DNA of 47,059 bases from Campylobacteraceae bacterium (lineage in GTDB: Bacteria; Campylobacterota; Campylobacteria; Campylobacterales; Sulfurovaceae), in NCBI GenBank assembly GCA_027081405.1, contig JALWKO010000043.1, positions 1 through 47,059 on the forward strand. Direction: 5' to 3'. A model generated the notes under the pieces. The model did not search any database and had not been told where the DNA came from. It saw nothing but the letters and a program-made list of their open reading frames with translations. The translations under genes were made by a program, and so were the position numbers. Positions 34,742 to 43,382 of this stretch are shown piece by piece; positions within the stretch are counted from its first letter, which is position 1, and each line of letters opens with the position of its first letter.

Positions 34742-36664
34742 TCACTCCGTCTCCAGGAGCTTCGCCACCTCCCCGAAGCTCTCCCCGTGGGCGAAACAGC
34801 TGCGGTTGTCGCACAGCGAGATCCCCTCCTCGGGGACGGTCCGCAGACGCACCCAGGGGTAGCCCAGGTGGGTCCGTTCGGCCCGATGGGGCTCCAGGAT
34901 TACCGGGCGCCCCTTGAGGATCCGATCCCCCCGCAGGAAGCGAAGCGCCCCCTCCACGAGGGTGAGTCGGGCGATGGGCTGGCGCATCAGATCGTAGGAG
35001 TGGACCTCCAGGGTCCGGTAGAGGAACTTCTCGTAGATCGGATCGACCAGGGTGCGCAGCTCCGCCGCCCACCAGGCCGCCATTCCCACGGCAGAGGGAT
35101 ATCCGGTGTCGGCATCCTCGGCAAACTGGCGGAACTCCCCATCGTCCAGCCTCCAGCGCCCGTCGGCGTAGAAGCGGCGGATCGCTTCGTTGAAAAGCTC
35201 GACCGAGCGGATCAGGTAGCGCTCGTCCAGGGTGCTCTGATACCCCTCGTGCAGGGCATATCCCCACCAGACGTAATCCTCCAGAAAGCCGTGCGCGGAA
35301 GGTTCGCGCCCCCGGATCGTGGAGTGAAAAAGCCGCATTCCCGCGGCCATCGTCCCCTCCAGCGCTTCGAGGGATCGGACCGCCTGCTCGGCGTAGCGCC
35401 GCTCGTGCACTCCGGCGGCGAACAGCGCCCCGATCGCCATCGCGTTCCAGGAGCTCTGGATCTTCCGGTCGATGAACGGATATTCCCGTCCGGATCTAAT
35501 ATTTTTTAATATTTCAATCGCCCGGGTAAGCTCGGGATCGTCCCGTCCGTCCCGGTCCCGGTAGCGGGGGATCGAACGCCCCTCGAAATTCCCTTCCGGC
35601 GTGATCGAAAGGCGCCGGGCCGCCTCCTCGGGATCGGCGATCCCCCCTTCCCGAAACGAAGCGATCACTTCGTCGTAGTCGTAGACGAAATACCCCCCTT
35701 CGCCCCCCTCGGTATCGGCATCGCTGGCGGAGAAAAAGAGATCCTCCTCCATCATCCGATCGATCAGAAAATCGAGGATCTCGAACGCCAGCTCCCGATG
35801 GCGTTCCTCTCCCCCCGTCTCCCAGTACCGCAGCAGCATCCGGGCCATGAGGGCGTTGTCGTAGAGCATCTTCTCGAAATGGGGGACCAGCCACTCTTCG
35901 TCGGTGCTGTAGCGACACAGTCCCCCGTCGACGATATCGTAGATCCCCCCGCGGGTCATCTGCTCGAGGGTGTGTCCGACGATCCGGCGCAACTCCCCAT
36001 CTCCGCCCAGCATCGCCAGGTCGGTCGCCAGCCAGAGGGTCGAGATCTGGGGAAATTTGGGGGCCCCGCCGAATCCGCCGTAACGGCGATCGTAGAGTTG
36101 GCGGATCTGTTTGGCGGCGATCCGCTCCAGATCTTCGGTGATCCGGGTCGCTTTGATCGTCGCTTTGGGGCGGAGATACTCGAGGACCTCTTTGCCTTTG
36201 GTAAGCAGCGTCGCCCGGTCGGCGGCGTACGTGTCGGCGATGCGTTCGAGCAGCTCCCCAAACCCCATCATTCCATACCGGGGTTCGGGGGGGATGTAGG
36301 TGGCGCTGTAGATGGGGATCTTCTCCGGCGTCATGAAAACGCTCAGCGGCCATCCCCCCGCCCGGCCGTTCATCGTCACGAAAACCTCCTGGAAGTGGCG
36401 GTCGATGTCGGGCCGCTCCTCCCGGTCCACTTTGATCGAGACGAAGCGTTCGTTGAGGATCCGGGCGATTTCGGGATTTTCGAAGGACTCCCGCTCCATC
36501 ACGTGGCACCAGTGGCAGCTGCTGTAGCCGACGGAGAGGAAGATCGGCTTGTCTTCCGCCGCGGCTTTGGCGAAGGCCTCCTCCCCCCAGGGGTACCAAT
36601 CCACGGGGTTGTGAGCGTGCTGGAGGAGATAGGGGGAGGCTTCGTGGATCAGTCGGTTGGGCAT
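34742..36664 (-). CDS. YyaL/SPATA20-type thioredoxin-domain protein (DUF255)
   Basis: 640 residues. The N-terminal 160 residues form the thioredoxin-like domain with [15 protein letters not shown] and the redox motif CHWC in [18 protein letters not shown]; the rest is an alpha/alpha toroid like N-acylglucosamine epimerases or glycosidases ([31 protein letters not shown]). Widely conserved, function not firmly established. No signal peptide, so cytoplasmic despite the CxxC. AAGGAG upstream of the ATG. Nothing coding follows it before the polymerase unit. Confidence 0.93.
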   Translation of the reverse strand: MPNRLIHEASPYLLQHAHNPVDWYPWGEEAFAKAAAEDKPIFLSVGYSSCHWCHVMERESFENPEIARILNERFVSIKVDREERPDIDRHFQEVFVTMNGRAGGWPLSVFMTPEKIPIYSATYIPPEPRYGMMGFGELLERIADTYAADRATLLTKGKEVLEYLRPKATIKATRITEDLERIAAKQIRQLYDRRYGGFGGAPKFPQISTLWLATDLAMLGGDGELRRIVGHTLEQMTRGGIYDIVDGGLCRYSTDEEWLVPHFEKMLYDNALMARMLLRYWETGGEERHRELAFEILDFLIDRMMEEDLFFSASDADTEGGEGGYFVYDYDEVIASFREGGIADPEEAARRLSITPEGNFEGRSIPRYRDRDGRDDPELTRAIEILKNIRSGREYPFIDRKIQSSWNAMAIGALFAAGVHERRYAEQAVRSLEALEGTMAAGMRLFHSTIRGREPSAHGFLEDYVWWGYALHEGYQSTLDERYLIRSVELFNEAIRRFYADGRWRLDDGEFRQFAEDADTGYPSAVGMAAWWAAELRTLVDPIYEKFLYRTLEVHSYDLMRQPIARLTLVEGALRFLRGDRILKGRPVILEPHRAERTHLGYPWVRLRTVPEEGISLCDNRSCFAHGESFGEVAKLLETE

Positions 36665-36744
36665 GGGGGCTCCTTGGCGTTTCCCTCAATGGGCGGTTAG
36701 GGAAAATGAGATATAGTTATCTTTCTGGATAATCGGTACACATT

Positions 36745-37015
36745 ATCACCGCACCAGGTAACTCCCTCAATGTTTGAGAGAGCGAGACGTGGTGAGATGT
36801 GTGCAAAAAAGTGCGAAGGACTCCCCGTAGGGAATTCGAGCACTTCGTTTGTGCACAGATCGCCGCGTATCGCTCTCCCCGTAGGGTGCGGCACTTTTGC
36901 CCATATGCGGCGTTGGATTTTCTTGCATTAGCCTCCGGCTAGTCCTGCAAAAATCCGCCTTGCCTATGAACAAAAGCCGCATCAAAAGTCTGAGGTAGCT
37001 ACCTGGTACGGTGAT
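36745..37015. repeat. Inverted-repeat-bounded structured segment upstream of dsbD
   Basis: Two 25-base arms (36745-36769 and 36991-37015) are inverted copies matching at 22 positions, core ACCAGGTA. Between them CTCCCCGTAGGG occurs twice, 54 bases apart (36821 and 36875), and several hairpins can form: GTGCAAA/TTTGTGCAC around CGAAG/CTTCG, and TAGCC-TCC-GGCTA (36930-36942). Open frames across it are short and overlap on one strand; I do not think they are genes. Candidate mobile-element remnant or structured RNA. No other content in 36665-37077. Confidence 0.55.
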
Positions 37016-37077
37016 CGTTACAGATACCAAGGTATACAATTCGTAGTTTAAATCCAACTGAAAGAGGTTTATCGACG

Positions 37078-39027
37078 ATGCGAACGACGGTGCGAAAACG
37101 AGCGATCGGCAGGGCGCTCTGGATCTTCCTGTTTCCCATCCTGCTCCTGGCCGAAGGGGGCTTCGGGGGATTTGGCGGAGGCTTCGGCGGCAACCGCCAG
37201 TTCCTCCCTCCCGAAAAGGCCTTTCACGTCGAAGCGAAGCGGCAGAACGACCGGATCGACGTGACGATCCGCCTGGCCGACAAGATCCACATCTACGCCA
37301 AAGATCTCCGTTTCCGGGTCACGAAACCCCAATCCTTCGAGATCCCGGTCCAAAAACCCAAACCGACCCGCTACGAAGGGGACGAGGTCTATTACGGGAC
37401 GCTGCACATTCCGATCCCGCTACGGACCCTCCGCACCCACGGAATCACGGGGCCTTTTACCCTGCGGGTCGATCTGGCGGGATGCTCCGACGCGGGGATC
37501 TGCTATCAGCCCCAGCACTACACCTTCCCCCTCGATGCCGGCGGCGCGTCCGGCAAAGAGGCCAAAGCAAGCCCGGCGGAGCCTTCCGGAGCCCACGCTG
37601 CCACGAGCGAAGCCAATGCCAGTGCCCGATCTTCCTCTACCGCGGCAGGAAACGGCACAGGCGAAAAACCGGGCTTTTTCGAAAAGATCTCCCGCCTCTC
37701 TACCTCGGGCAGCAGCGGCTCCATCGCCAAAGCCCTCGCCCAGGAGGGGGTCCTTTTCGTCCTGCTCCTCTTTTTCGTCGCGGGGCTGCTACTGGCGCTC
37801 ACTCCGTGTATCCTCCCCATGATCCCGATCCTCTCGTCGATCATCGTCAAACAGGCGGGCAAAGAGGGGAAAGTGAGCCGCTCCACCTCCTTCCTGATCT
37901 CTCTGGTCTACGTGGTCTCGATGGCCGCCACCTACGCCCTCATCGGGATCGTCGCGGGGCTGCTGGGCTTCGACCTGCAAGCCCATCTCAACAACCCCTG
38001 GGTAATCATCCCCATGGCCGCCCTTTTCGTGGCGCTGGCCTTTTCGCTTTTCGGGTATTTCGAGCTCGGGCTGCCCGCCTCCTGGCAGAGCCGTCTGAGC
38101 AGAGCCAGCGACAGCGCCCAGGGCAAGGGGCTGCTGGGGACGGCGGTGATGGGATCCCTCTCGGCGCTGATCGTCGGGACCTGCACCGCCCCGGTGATCA
38201 GCGGAGCGATCATCTTCATCTCCCAGACCGGTGACGCCTTCCTGGGGGGTGTGAGCCTCTTCGTGATGGGGATCGGAGCCGGGATGCCCCTGCTCCTCGT
38301 GGGGGCCGGCGCCGACCGCCTCGTCCCCAAGCCCGGAGGGTGGATGACCCGCGTCAGCCAGATCTTCGGCGTCGTGATGCTGGCGATGGCGCTGTACGTG
38401 ATGCGGGGGATCCTCAGCCCCGGATGGTTCCTGTTCCTGGCGTCGCTGCTGCTGATGGGAAGCGCCCTTTATATCGGGGTGTTCGGCGAAGCACAGCGTA
38501 CGGGAGCCCGGCGGCTCATCACCCTACTGGGGTGGGTGCTGCTGCTCTACGGCTCGATCCTCTTCGTCGGAGCGATCGGAGGAGCCACGTCGCTCCTCGA
38601 TCCCCTGGCTCCGTTCACCCGGGGCAAGGCGATCCAAAGCGTCGCACAAAGGTCCATCCTCGTCCCCCTGGAGAAACGGCGGGGCTACACCCTGCAGCGG
38701 CTCCTGGACGAGGTGGCCCAGGCCGCCCGGGAGGGGAAACCGGTCATGGTCGACATCGGCAAGGAAAACTGCGCCGCGTGCAGCGAACTCGAGCACATCA
38801 CCTTCCCCGATCCCCGGGTCCAGAAAGCCCTCAAACGCTTCCGATTCATCCAGATCGACATCACCCGCAACACCCCCGAAGAGCAGGGGATCCTCAAACA
38901 TTTCGGCCTCTTCGGAGCCCCCAACATCCTCTTTTTCGACAGCAAGGGGCGGCCCCTCAAAGACCGCTTCCTCGTCGGATTCGTCAAACCCGAAGACCTC
39001 GTCAAGGTATTGGAGACGATCCGCTAA
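37078..39027 (+). CDS. dsbD: Thiol:disulfide interchange protein DsbD
   Basis: 649 residues in the canonical three-part layout: signal peptide, periplasmic N-terminal domain with the cysteine pair C136/C142 (DLAGCSDAGICYQP), an eight-helix membrane domain with C244 (LTPCILPMIP) and C369 (GTCTAP), and a C-terminal thioredoxin domain with C565/C568 (KENCAACSELEHITF). It carries electrons from cytoplasmic thioredoxin to periplasmic acceptors. All six cysteines are present. Right after the signal peptide is a Gly/Phe-rich stretch GGFGGFGGGFGG, unusual at this position. A Ser/Ala-rich linker precedes the membrane domain. AGAGG lies 13 bases before the ATG. Confidence 0.95.
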   Translation: MRTTVRKRAIGRALWIFLFPILLLAEGGFGGFGGGFGGNRQFLPPEKAFHVEAKRQNDRIDVTIRLADKIHIYAKDLRFRVTKPQSFEIPVQKPKPTRYEGDEVYYGTLHIPIPLRTLRTHGITGPFTLRVDLAGCSDAGICYQPQHYTFPLDAGGASGKEAKASPAEPSGAHAATSEANASARSSSTAAGNGTGEKPGFFEKISRLSTSGSSGSIAKALAQEGVLFVLLLFFVAGLLLALTPCILPMIPILSSIIVKQAGKEGKVSRSTSFLISLVYVVSMAATYALIGIVAGLLGFDLQAHLNNPWVIIPMAALFVALAFSLFGYFELGLPASWQSRLSRASDSAQGKGLLGTAVMGSLSALIVGTCTAPVISGAIIFISQTGDAFLGGVSLFVMGIGAGMPLLLVGAGADRLVPKPGGWMTRVSQIFGVVMLAMALYVMRGILSPGWFLFLASLLLMGSALYIGVFGEAQRTGARRLITLLGWVLLLYGSILFVGAIGGATSLLDPLAPFTRGKAIQSVAQRSILVPLEKRRGYTLQRLLDEVAQAAREGKPVMVDIGKENCAACSELEHITFPDPRVQKALKRFRFIQIDITRNTPEEQGILKHFGLFGAPNILFFDSKGRPLKDRFLVGFVKPEDLVKVLETIR

Positions 39028-39040
39028 ACGGCTCCCGACG

Positions 39041-39327
39041 AGTCTCAAGCACGGCCCTGCGGGCCTCAAGTCGCAAGTCGCAAGAAGTGCCGTCTTTGGC
39101 GACGTCATTGGTCACTGGTCATTCGTCATTGGGAGCAGGACTGAAGTCCCATCTCTATAAACACGCGTTGCGCAGCAACGCACCGCAATCCATCTTCCAT
39201 CTTCCATCATCAATCTTCCATCTGCGCCCCAAGGCGCCCCGTCACTCCTCACTCCTAACTTCTCACTTCTCTCTTCTCATTCGCGCCGCGCCCTACGGCG
39301 CCCCAAAACTCCTCATTCCTCATTCGA
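39041..39327 (+). repeat. Heptad-hairpin element 4
   Basis: CTCAAGTCGCAAGTCGCAAG heptads; a degenerate first stem (GTGCCG/GGCGAC); TCATTGGTCACTGGTCATTC heptads; a collapsed middle hairpin (GGACTGAAGTCC); GCGTTGC-GCA-GCAACGC; CTTCCATCTTCCATC heptads (39192-39221); GCGCC-CCAA-GGCGCC; CTCACTC-type heptads; a second GCGCC/GGCGCC; CTCATTCCTCATTC. Begins 14 bases after the dsbD stop. Confidence 0.85.
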
Positions 39328-39381
39328 CCACACCTGGCATCTCCACCCAGACGTCAGTCCCTCGCGTTTTCTTTTTCTTTG

Positions 39382-39430
39382 CTTCGTTTCGTTCTTCTTT
39401 GTCGCGCGAACAAAGAAGAACAAATGAAGA
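39382..39430. terminator. Long hairpin between elements 4 and 5
   Basis: GTTCTTCTTTG/CAAAGAAGAAC (39391-39421, 9-base loop) extended outward by CTTCGTTT/AAATGAAG with one bulge, a stem of about 19 pairs. It follows a T-rich stretch (39367-39380). It could end transcription from dsbD or from the minus-strand operon, or be an unrelated inverted repeat. Confidence 0.5.
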
Positions 39431-39439
39431 GATAAAAAA

Positions 39440-39735
39440 TAGTCACAAGTGATGTCGCCTTCGGCGACGTCATTGGTCTATTGGTACATTGGTGTACTGG
39501 ATGCAGGGCTTTCGCCCTGCAGTGCGGGAATGAATTCCCGCCTCCAAAAATATGTGTTGCAACGCAACACCCCGCAATCCAACATCCAGAATCCAAAATC
39601 CAACATTGAGCGCGTAGCGAACGCTACGCCCCAAAATTTCTCATTTCTATTTTCTCATTTCTCATTCGGACCGCGCCGCCCCAAGGCGCCCCAAAACTCC
39701 TCACTCCTCACTCCTCACTTCTCTCTTCTCATTCA
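39440..39735 (+). repeat. Heptad-hairpin element 5
   Basis: AGTCACAAG; TGTCGCC-TTC-GGCGACG; TCATTGGTCTATTGGTACAT; GCAGGGC-TTTC-GCCCTGC and GCGGGAA-TGAA-TTCCCGC (compensatory relative to elements 3 and 6); GTGTTGC-AAC-GCAACAC (compensatory relative to element 4); AACATCCAGAATCCAAAATC heptads; GCGTAGC-GAAC-GCTACGC; TCTCATT heptads; GCGCC/GGCGCC; CTCACTC heptads running into the convergent LpxH-like gene. Confidence 0.88.
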
Positions 39736-40504
39736 AAAACCCGCCGTCGAGCAGTTCCGCCACGGGAACGAAGATGATCTCCCCGTTTCGTACCACCCCC
39801 ACCTCCTTCTGGCAGGCCAGGGAGGGAAGCGCGACGTAGCGTCCGAAGCGGCCCCGCTGATGGAAGTGCCCCTCGATCACCCGTTCGGCTTCGGGGGGAT
39901 AGTGGCGCAAAATACGCTCCACTTTCTCGGAAAACCCAGGGATCTCCCGGCAGATTTTTTTGCTGCGCAAGCGTCGCATCGGCCGATCGATCAGTCCCTT
40001 CTCCCATGGCAGGAGCAGGCACATCGCCCGACAGCGGCGCAGCAGCAGGGTATAGATCTCGTATCCGATCCCGGTGTCGTAGCGATCCCCGTGGGCCAGC
40101 GCCACCCGTCTGCCCCCCATCTCCATCATGATCGGCTGCAAAGAGCGGGGATAGACGTGCGCGTCGGGGAAAAGCGAAGCGAGGCAGAAGTCGTGATTGC
40201 CTTCGAAATAGTGCACTTCGATCCGCCGGCTCAGCCGCTGCACCGCGGCGATCGCCTCGGAAGCGAAGCTGCGGATATACGACCCGCACCCGAAGAGGAG
40301 ATCAAACACATCCCCCATCAAAAAAAGCTGCGGCGTTTCCACCTCCCCCGCCTCCAGCGCCCGCAAGAGTGCCAGAAACTCCTCTCCGTGGTGGGGATAG
40401 TGGGCGTCGGCGACGAAAAGGGCATCTTCAAGAATGGGATGTTGGATGCTGGATGCTGAATGTCGGATTGAGGAGCCGATCTCCTCCAACTCCTCACTCC
40501 TCAC
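39701..40504 (-). CDS. UDP-2,3-diacylglucosamine diphosphatase-like metallophosphoesterase with repeat-encoded ends
   Basis: 267 codons as the frame stands. Metallophosphoesterase motifs are complete: DAH in ALFVADAHYPHHGEE, GDVFD in LFLMGDVFDLL, GNHD in YFEGNHDFCLA, and GHFHQRG; AHGDRYDTG also fits LpxH-type lipid A enzymes, so this role in lipid A assembly is likely. The natural protein probably begins near residue 27 (LEDALFVAD); the preceding residues (RSEELEEIGSS, then SIRHSASSIQHP) translate heptad sequence, and the apparent start GTG and its GAGGAG ribosome site come from CTCACTC repeats. The last ten residues (NEKREVRSEE) and stop come from element 5. Third gene after greA and argC. 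True start is uncertain. Confidence 0.8.
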   Translation of the reverse strand: MRSEELEEIGSSIRHSASSIQHPILEDALFVADAHYPHHGEEFLALLRALEAGEVETPQLFLMGDVFDLLFGCGSYIRSFASEAIAAVQRLSRRIEVHYFEGNHDFCLASLFPDAHVYPRSLQPIMMEMGGRRVALAHGDRYDTGIGYEIYTLLLRRCRAMCLLLPWEKGLIDRPMRRLRSKKICREIPGFSEKVERILRHYPPEAERVIEGHFHQRGRFGRYVALPSLACQKEVGVVRNGEIIFVPVAELLDGGFLNEKREVRSEE

Positions 40505-40519
40505 TCCTCACTCCTCACT
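40436..40519. repeat. Partial heptad element between argC and the LpxH-like gene
   Basis: Plus strand: GGATGTTGGATGCTGGATGC heptads, which are the ATCCAAC-type module in reverse orientation, then GGATTGAGGAG-CC-GATCTCCTCC hairpin-like sequence, then forward CTCACTC units ending 4 bases before the argC stop. A rearranged or partly inverted copy. Confidence 0.8.
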
Positions 40520-40522
40520 CGA

Positions 40523-41530
40523 TCAAGGCACGTAAGCGATCACCGGCAACCCCGTCCCCTCGTCCTGGCCGGTCATGAGGTTCGCCGCGGCGAGGGCCTG
40601 GCTGGCCGCACCCCGGAGGAGATTGTCGATGGCGCTGGAGACGAAAAGCGCCTTGCTGTTTCGGGCGGCGAAAATGTCGCAAAAGTGGGTCCCGGAGACG
40701 CTTTTGATATCCACGGGTTTCGTCCGCAGCCGGATGAACCGTTCGGTCCCGTAGGCTTCTTCGAGTACCTTGTGGGGATCGACCGTCTTTTTGAGGGTGG
40801 CGTAGACGCTCACCAGCTCCCCGCGGGTGGCGGGGATGAGATGGGGGACGAAATTGACCTGGGTGCGAACCCCTTTGATCTTGGCGATCTTTTCGGCGAT
40901 TTCGGGGGCGTGGCGGTGTTTGAGGGGGTTGTAGGCGAAGATGTTTTCGTTGATCGTCACGAAATGGCTCGTTTCGGCGAGTTTCTTCCCCGCCCCGCTG
41001 AGCCCCGACTTGGCGTCGATGAAAATCGGCGCATCGGGATCGATGTAGGGGATGAAGGGCAGAATCCCCAGCAGCGTCGCCGTGGGGTAGCAGCCGGGAC
41101 CCGCCACGAGCCGGGTGCTGCGGATCTCGTCCCGGTAGTACTCGATCAGCCCATAGACCGCTTCGCCCAGGTGCTCGGGATCCTCGTGGGGACAATAGGC
41201 CGCCTCGTAGGTCTCCCGCTCCAGCCGGTAATCGGCCGAGAGATCCACCACTTTGACCCCCCGCTCGAGGAGCTCTTTGGCAAACCCCATCGATTCTTTG
41301 TGGGGAAGGGCCAGGAAGGCCAGTTCGCACCGTTTGGCCACCTCTTCGGGCCGTGCCTCCTCCACCGGGAAGGTGATCAGATCCAGCAGCGCGGGGTGGA
41401 GCTCCTCCACGAGGCGGTCACCGCTGCGGGTCGCCAGGTAGTTGAGCCGAAACCCCGGGTGGTTGAGGAGCATCTTGACCAGTTCCAGGCCGGTGTATCC
41501 CCCCGCCCCCACTACGGCTACGTTGATCAT
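40523..41530 (-). CDS. argC: N-acetyl-gamma-glutamyl-phosphate reductase
   Basis: 335 residues. NADP-binding VAVVGAGGYTGLELVKML at the start, catalytic cysteine in VAGPGCYPTATLL, and HRHAPEIAEKI plus FVPHLIPATRGE further on. Third step of arginine synthesis. AAGGGGG precedes the ATG, and the greA stop is 9 bases upstream, so they share a transcript. The stop TGA is immediately followed by the partial heptad element. Confidence 0.97.
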   Translation of the reverse strand: MINVAVVGAGGYTGLELVKMLLNHPGFRLNYLATRSGDRLVEELHPALLDLITFPVEEARPEEVAKRCELAFLALPHKESMGFAKELLERGVKVVDLSADYRLERETYEAAYCPHEDPEHLGEAVYGLIEYYRDEIRSTRLVAGPGCYPTATLLGILPFIPYIDPDAPIFIDAKSGLSGAGKKLAETSHFVTINENIFAYNPLKHRHAPEIAEKIAKIKGVRTQVNFVPHLIPATRGELVSVYATLKKTVDPHKVLEEAYGTERFIRLRTKPVDIKSVSGTHFCDIFAARNSKALFVSSAIDNLLRGAASQALAAANLMTGQDEGTGLPVIAYVP

Positions 41531-41539
41531 ACCGCCCCC

Positions 41540-42025
41540 TTAGAGTTCGATCGATTCGTATCCGATCGATTCGATGTCGAAGCGCTTTTTGCCGCCGGGG
41601 AGCTGCAGCTCCACCTCGTCGCCCTCCTCTTTGCCCAGCAGGGCCCGCGCCATCGGTGAGGCGATCGAGATCAGCCCCCGGGAGGGATCGGACTCCTGGG
41701 TCCCGACGATGGTATAGCGTACTTCCTCGTCGGTCTCCTGGTCGACGAGGACCACGGTGGAGCCGAAGCTCACCCGCTCGTGGGGGAGTTTGGAGGGGTC
41801 GATCACCTGAGCCCGGGCCAGCAGGTCCTGCAGTTCGGTGATCCTAGCCTCCATGAGCCCCTGTTTCTCCTTGGCCGCGTGGTATTCGGCGTTTTCTTTG
41901 AGATCTCCCAGCGCCCGGGCTTCGTCGATCACCTGGGCGATCTCGGCGCGCTCCACGTTCTTGAGCCGCTCGAGTTCCTCGCTTAGTTTGCGATAGGTGC
42001 TTTCCAGCATCGGTTCTTTTTGCAC
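41540..42025 (-). CDS. greA: Transcription elongation factor GreA
   Basis: 161 residues from a GTG with AAGGAT five bases upstream. The N-terminal coiled coil (residues about 8-75, GDLKENAEYHAAKEKQ with the acidic tip) and the FKBP-like C-terminal domain (SFGSTVVLVD, VGTQESDPSRGLISIASPMA, LLGKEEGDEVELQLPGG) are complete. Stimulates RNA cleavage in backtracked RNA polymerase. The V-Q-K-E-P-M start matches Campylobacterota GreA, which supports GTG over an upstream in-frame ATG inside mscS. Confidence 0.96.
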   Translation of the reverse strand: MQKEPMLESTYRKLSEELERLKNVERAEIAQVIDEARALGDLKENAEYHAAKEKQGLMEARITELQDLLARAQVIDPSKLPHERVSFGSTVVLVDQETDEEVRYTIVGTQESDPSRGLISIASPMARALLGKEEGDEVELQLPGGKKRFDIESIGYESIEL

Positions 42026-42062
42026 GTTCGATCCTTCTTCGTCACGATGGTTTCGGCTGATA

Positions 42063-43307
42063 TTATAGCGCCCTTTTCTCCGTATCTTCGGAAGCGTCAC
42101 GTTCAAACAATCGGGCGATCGTATCCGGATCGAAACGGATCTCCTCGGAGGGAATCGCCAGCTCCAGCTCCGAGTCTTCGACGATTTTGAGGACTTTTTT
42201 GATCACATCCTGCTTGACGCGCAGCCACTCCTCCCAGTTAACCGAGATAGAAAAGGCGTAAACGAGGATGTTCATCGAGTATTCGTCCAGCTCGTCCAGA
42301 TAGACCAGCAAGGTCCTACGCACCCCGTATTTGTCTTCGAGGTTGAACAGGCCGCTCTCGTGAGTCAGTTTCATCCGCCGGATATAGCGAAGCTTGTTTT
42401 CATTGACGATGTCGGGATGACGGTGGAGCATCTCATGGATCTCGTAAATCACCCGTTCGAGTTCGGAGACGTTGGTGGTGTATTTGATCCGGAGATGAAA
42501 TTTGATCCGCCGCCCCACCATCCGGCGGGTCCAGTTTTTGACATAGGTATTGGCCAGGATCGAGTTGGGGACGGTGACTAGGGCGTTGTCAAAGGTGCGG
42601 ATCTTCGTGGAGGTCAATCCCATCTCGGTGACGAACCCCTCGACCCGGTCAGTTTCGATCCAATCCCCCTGTCGGAAGGCGTCTTCGCTGACCAGACGCA
42701 CCGAATCGAGAAAATTGGTGATGGTATCTTTGGCCCCCAGTCCGATGATAGCACCCCCAATCCCCAGGGATGTGATGACAGCGGTGAGGTTGACCCCCAT
42801 TTTGGAGAGGATCAAGATCGCATACACGAAGCCCAGCAGTACTTTGGTAATGTTCAAAAAGAGGGTAAAAAGCTCCCGCCTAGCCGTTTGCTGACGACGG
42901 ATCTTGGCCTGCAACGCCGCATAGAGGAGATATTTGACCACTTCGTAAATGAACCAAAAGGCCAAAAACCAATACAACACATAAAAAATCGTATCGATTG
43001 CTTCATCGGCGGCAAAGACATCCACTGCCAGCCCGATGAAATAGAGCATCACCATCAGGCGCAAGGGGCGGATCAGTTTGTCCACCCGCTCGTACAACAG
43101 CCGATAGTTTTCGTTGCGACGGTGGAGGAACAACCATCGTTTGATCCATTGGGGAAGCCATCGACGCAAAATCCGTACAATCCCCCACCCCACGATCAAA
43201 ATCGCCGCGGCCACAACGATCTGTCCCGGAGTGGCATGAATGATCGCGGTGTATTTGACCAGCGATTCAGGGAGACGGTTGTTGATGAGGCTGATGAGCG
43301 ATTCCAT
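42063..43307 (-). CDS. MscS-family mechanosensitive channel
   Basis: 414 residues. Four hydrophobic helices before residue 190 (for example QIVVAAAILIVGWGIVRILR, MVMLYFIGLAVDVFAA) and the pore helix SLGIGGAIIGLGAKDTITNF near residues 185-205, followed by the MscS beta domain (GDWIETDRVEGFVTEMGLTS, VTVPNSILANTYVKN) and an alpha/beta cytoplasmic cage. Opens under membrane tension to release solutes. No Shine-Dalgarno precedes the ATG, and a TACAAT is only 7 bases upstream, so the mRNA may be leaderless. The gene precedes greA by 37 bases. Confidence 0.93.
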   Translation of the reverse strand: MESLISLINNRLPESLVKYTAIIHATPGQIVVAAAILIVGWGIVRILRRWLPQWIKRWLFLHRRNENYRLLYERVDKLIRPLRLMVMLYFIGLAVDVFAADEAIDTIFYVLYWFLAFWFIYEVVKYLLYAALQAKIRRQQTARRELFTLFLNITKVLLGFVYAILILSKMGVNLTAVITSLGIGGAIIGLGAKDTITNFLDSVRLVSEDAFRQGDWIETDRVEGFVTEMGLTSTKIRTFDNALVTVPNSILANTYVKNWTRRMVGRRIKFHLRIKYTTNVSELERVIYEIHEMLHRHPDIVNENKLRYIRRMKLTHESGLFNLEDKYGVRRTLLVYLDELDEYSMNILVYAFSISVNWEEWLRVKQDVIKKVLKIVEDSELELAIPSEEIRFDPDTIARLFERDASEDTEKRAL

Positions 43308-43313
43308 GGGAAT

Positions 43314-43319
43314 ATTGTA
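43314..43319 (-). promoter_or_regulatory. -10 box directly before mscS
   Basis: TACAAT on the minus strand, in GGCTACAATATTCCC followed by the ATG. Transcription would be expected to begin at or within a base or two of the start codon. Confidence 0.45.
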
Positions 43320-43350
43320 GCCTAACGCAAACGCCTTATCGAGGCTATGC

Positions 43351-43356
43351 TAAAAT
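43351..43356 (+). promoter_or_regulatory. -10 box of ppa
   Basis: TATGCTAAAATCCC with TAAAAT 27 bases before the ppa start; an AAAGGAT ribosome site lies between. -35 weak. Confidence 0.45.
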
Positions 43357-43382
43357 CCCGAAAAACTTCCAAAGGATCGAGA

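Noticed and set aside
36767-37057. A 96-codon minus-strand open frame upstream of dsbD
   Set aside because: It covers the inverted-repeat segment, has no ribosome site and no recognisable domain; the sequence is better explained by RNA or DNA structure.
38340-39452. A 370-codon plus-strand open frame overlapping dsbD and element 4
   Set aside because: It is the +1 shadow of dsbD followed by translated repeats.
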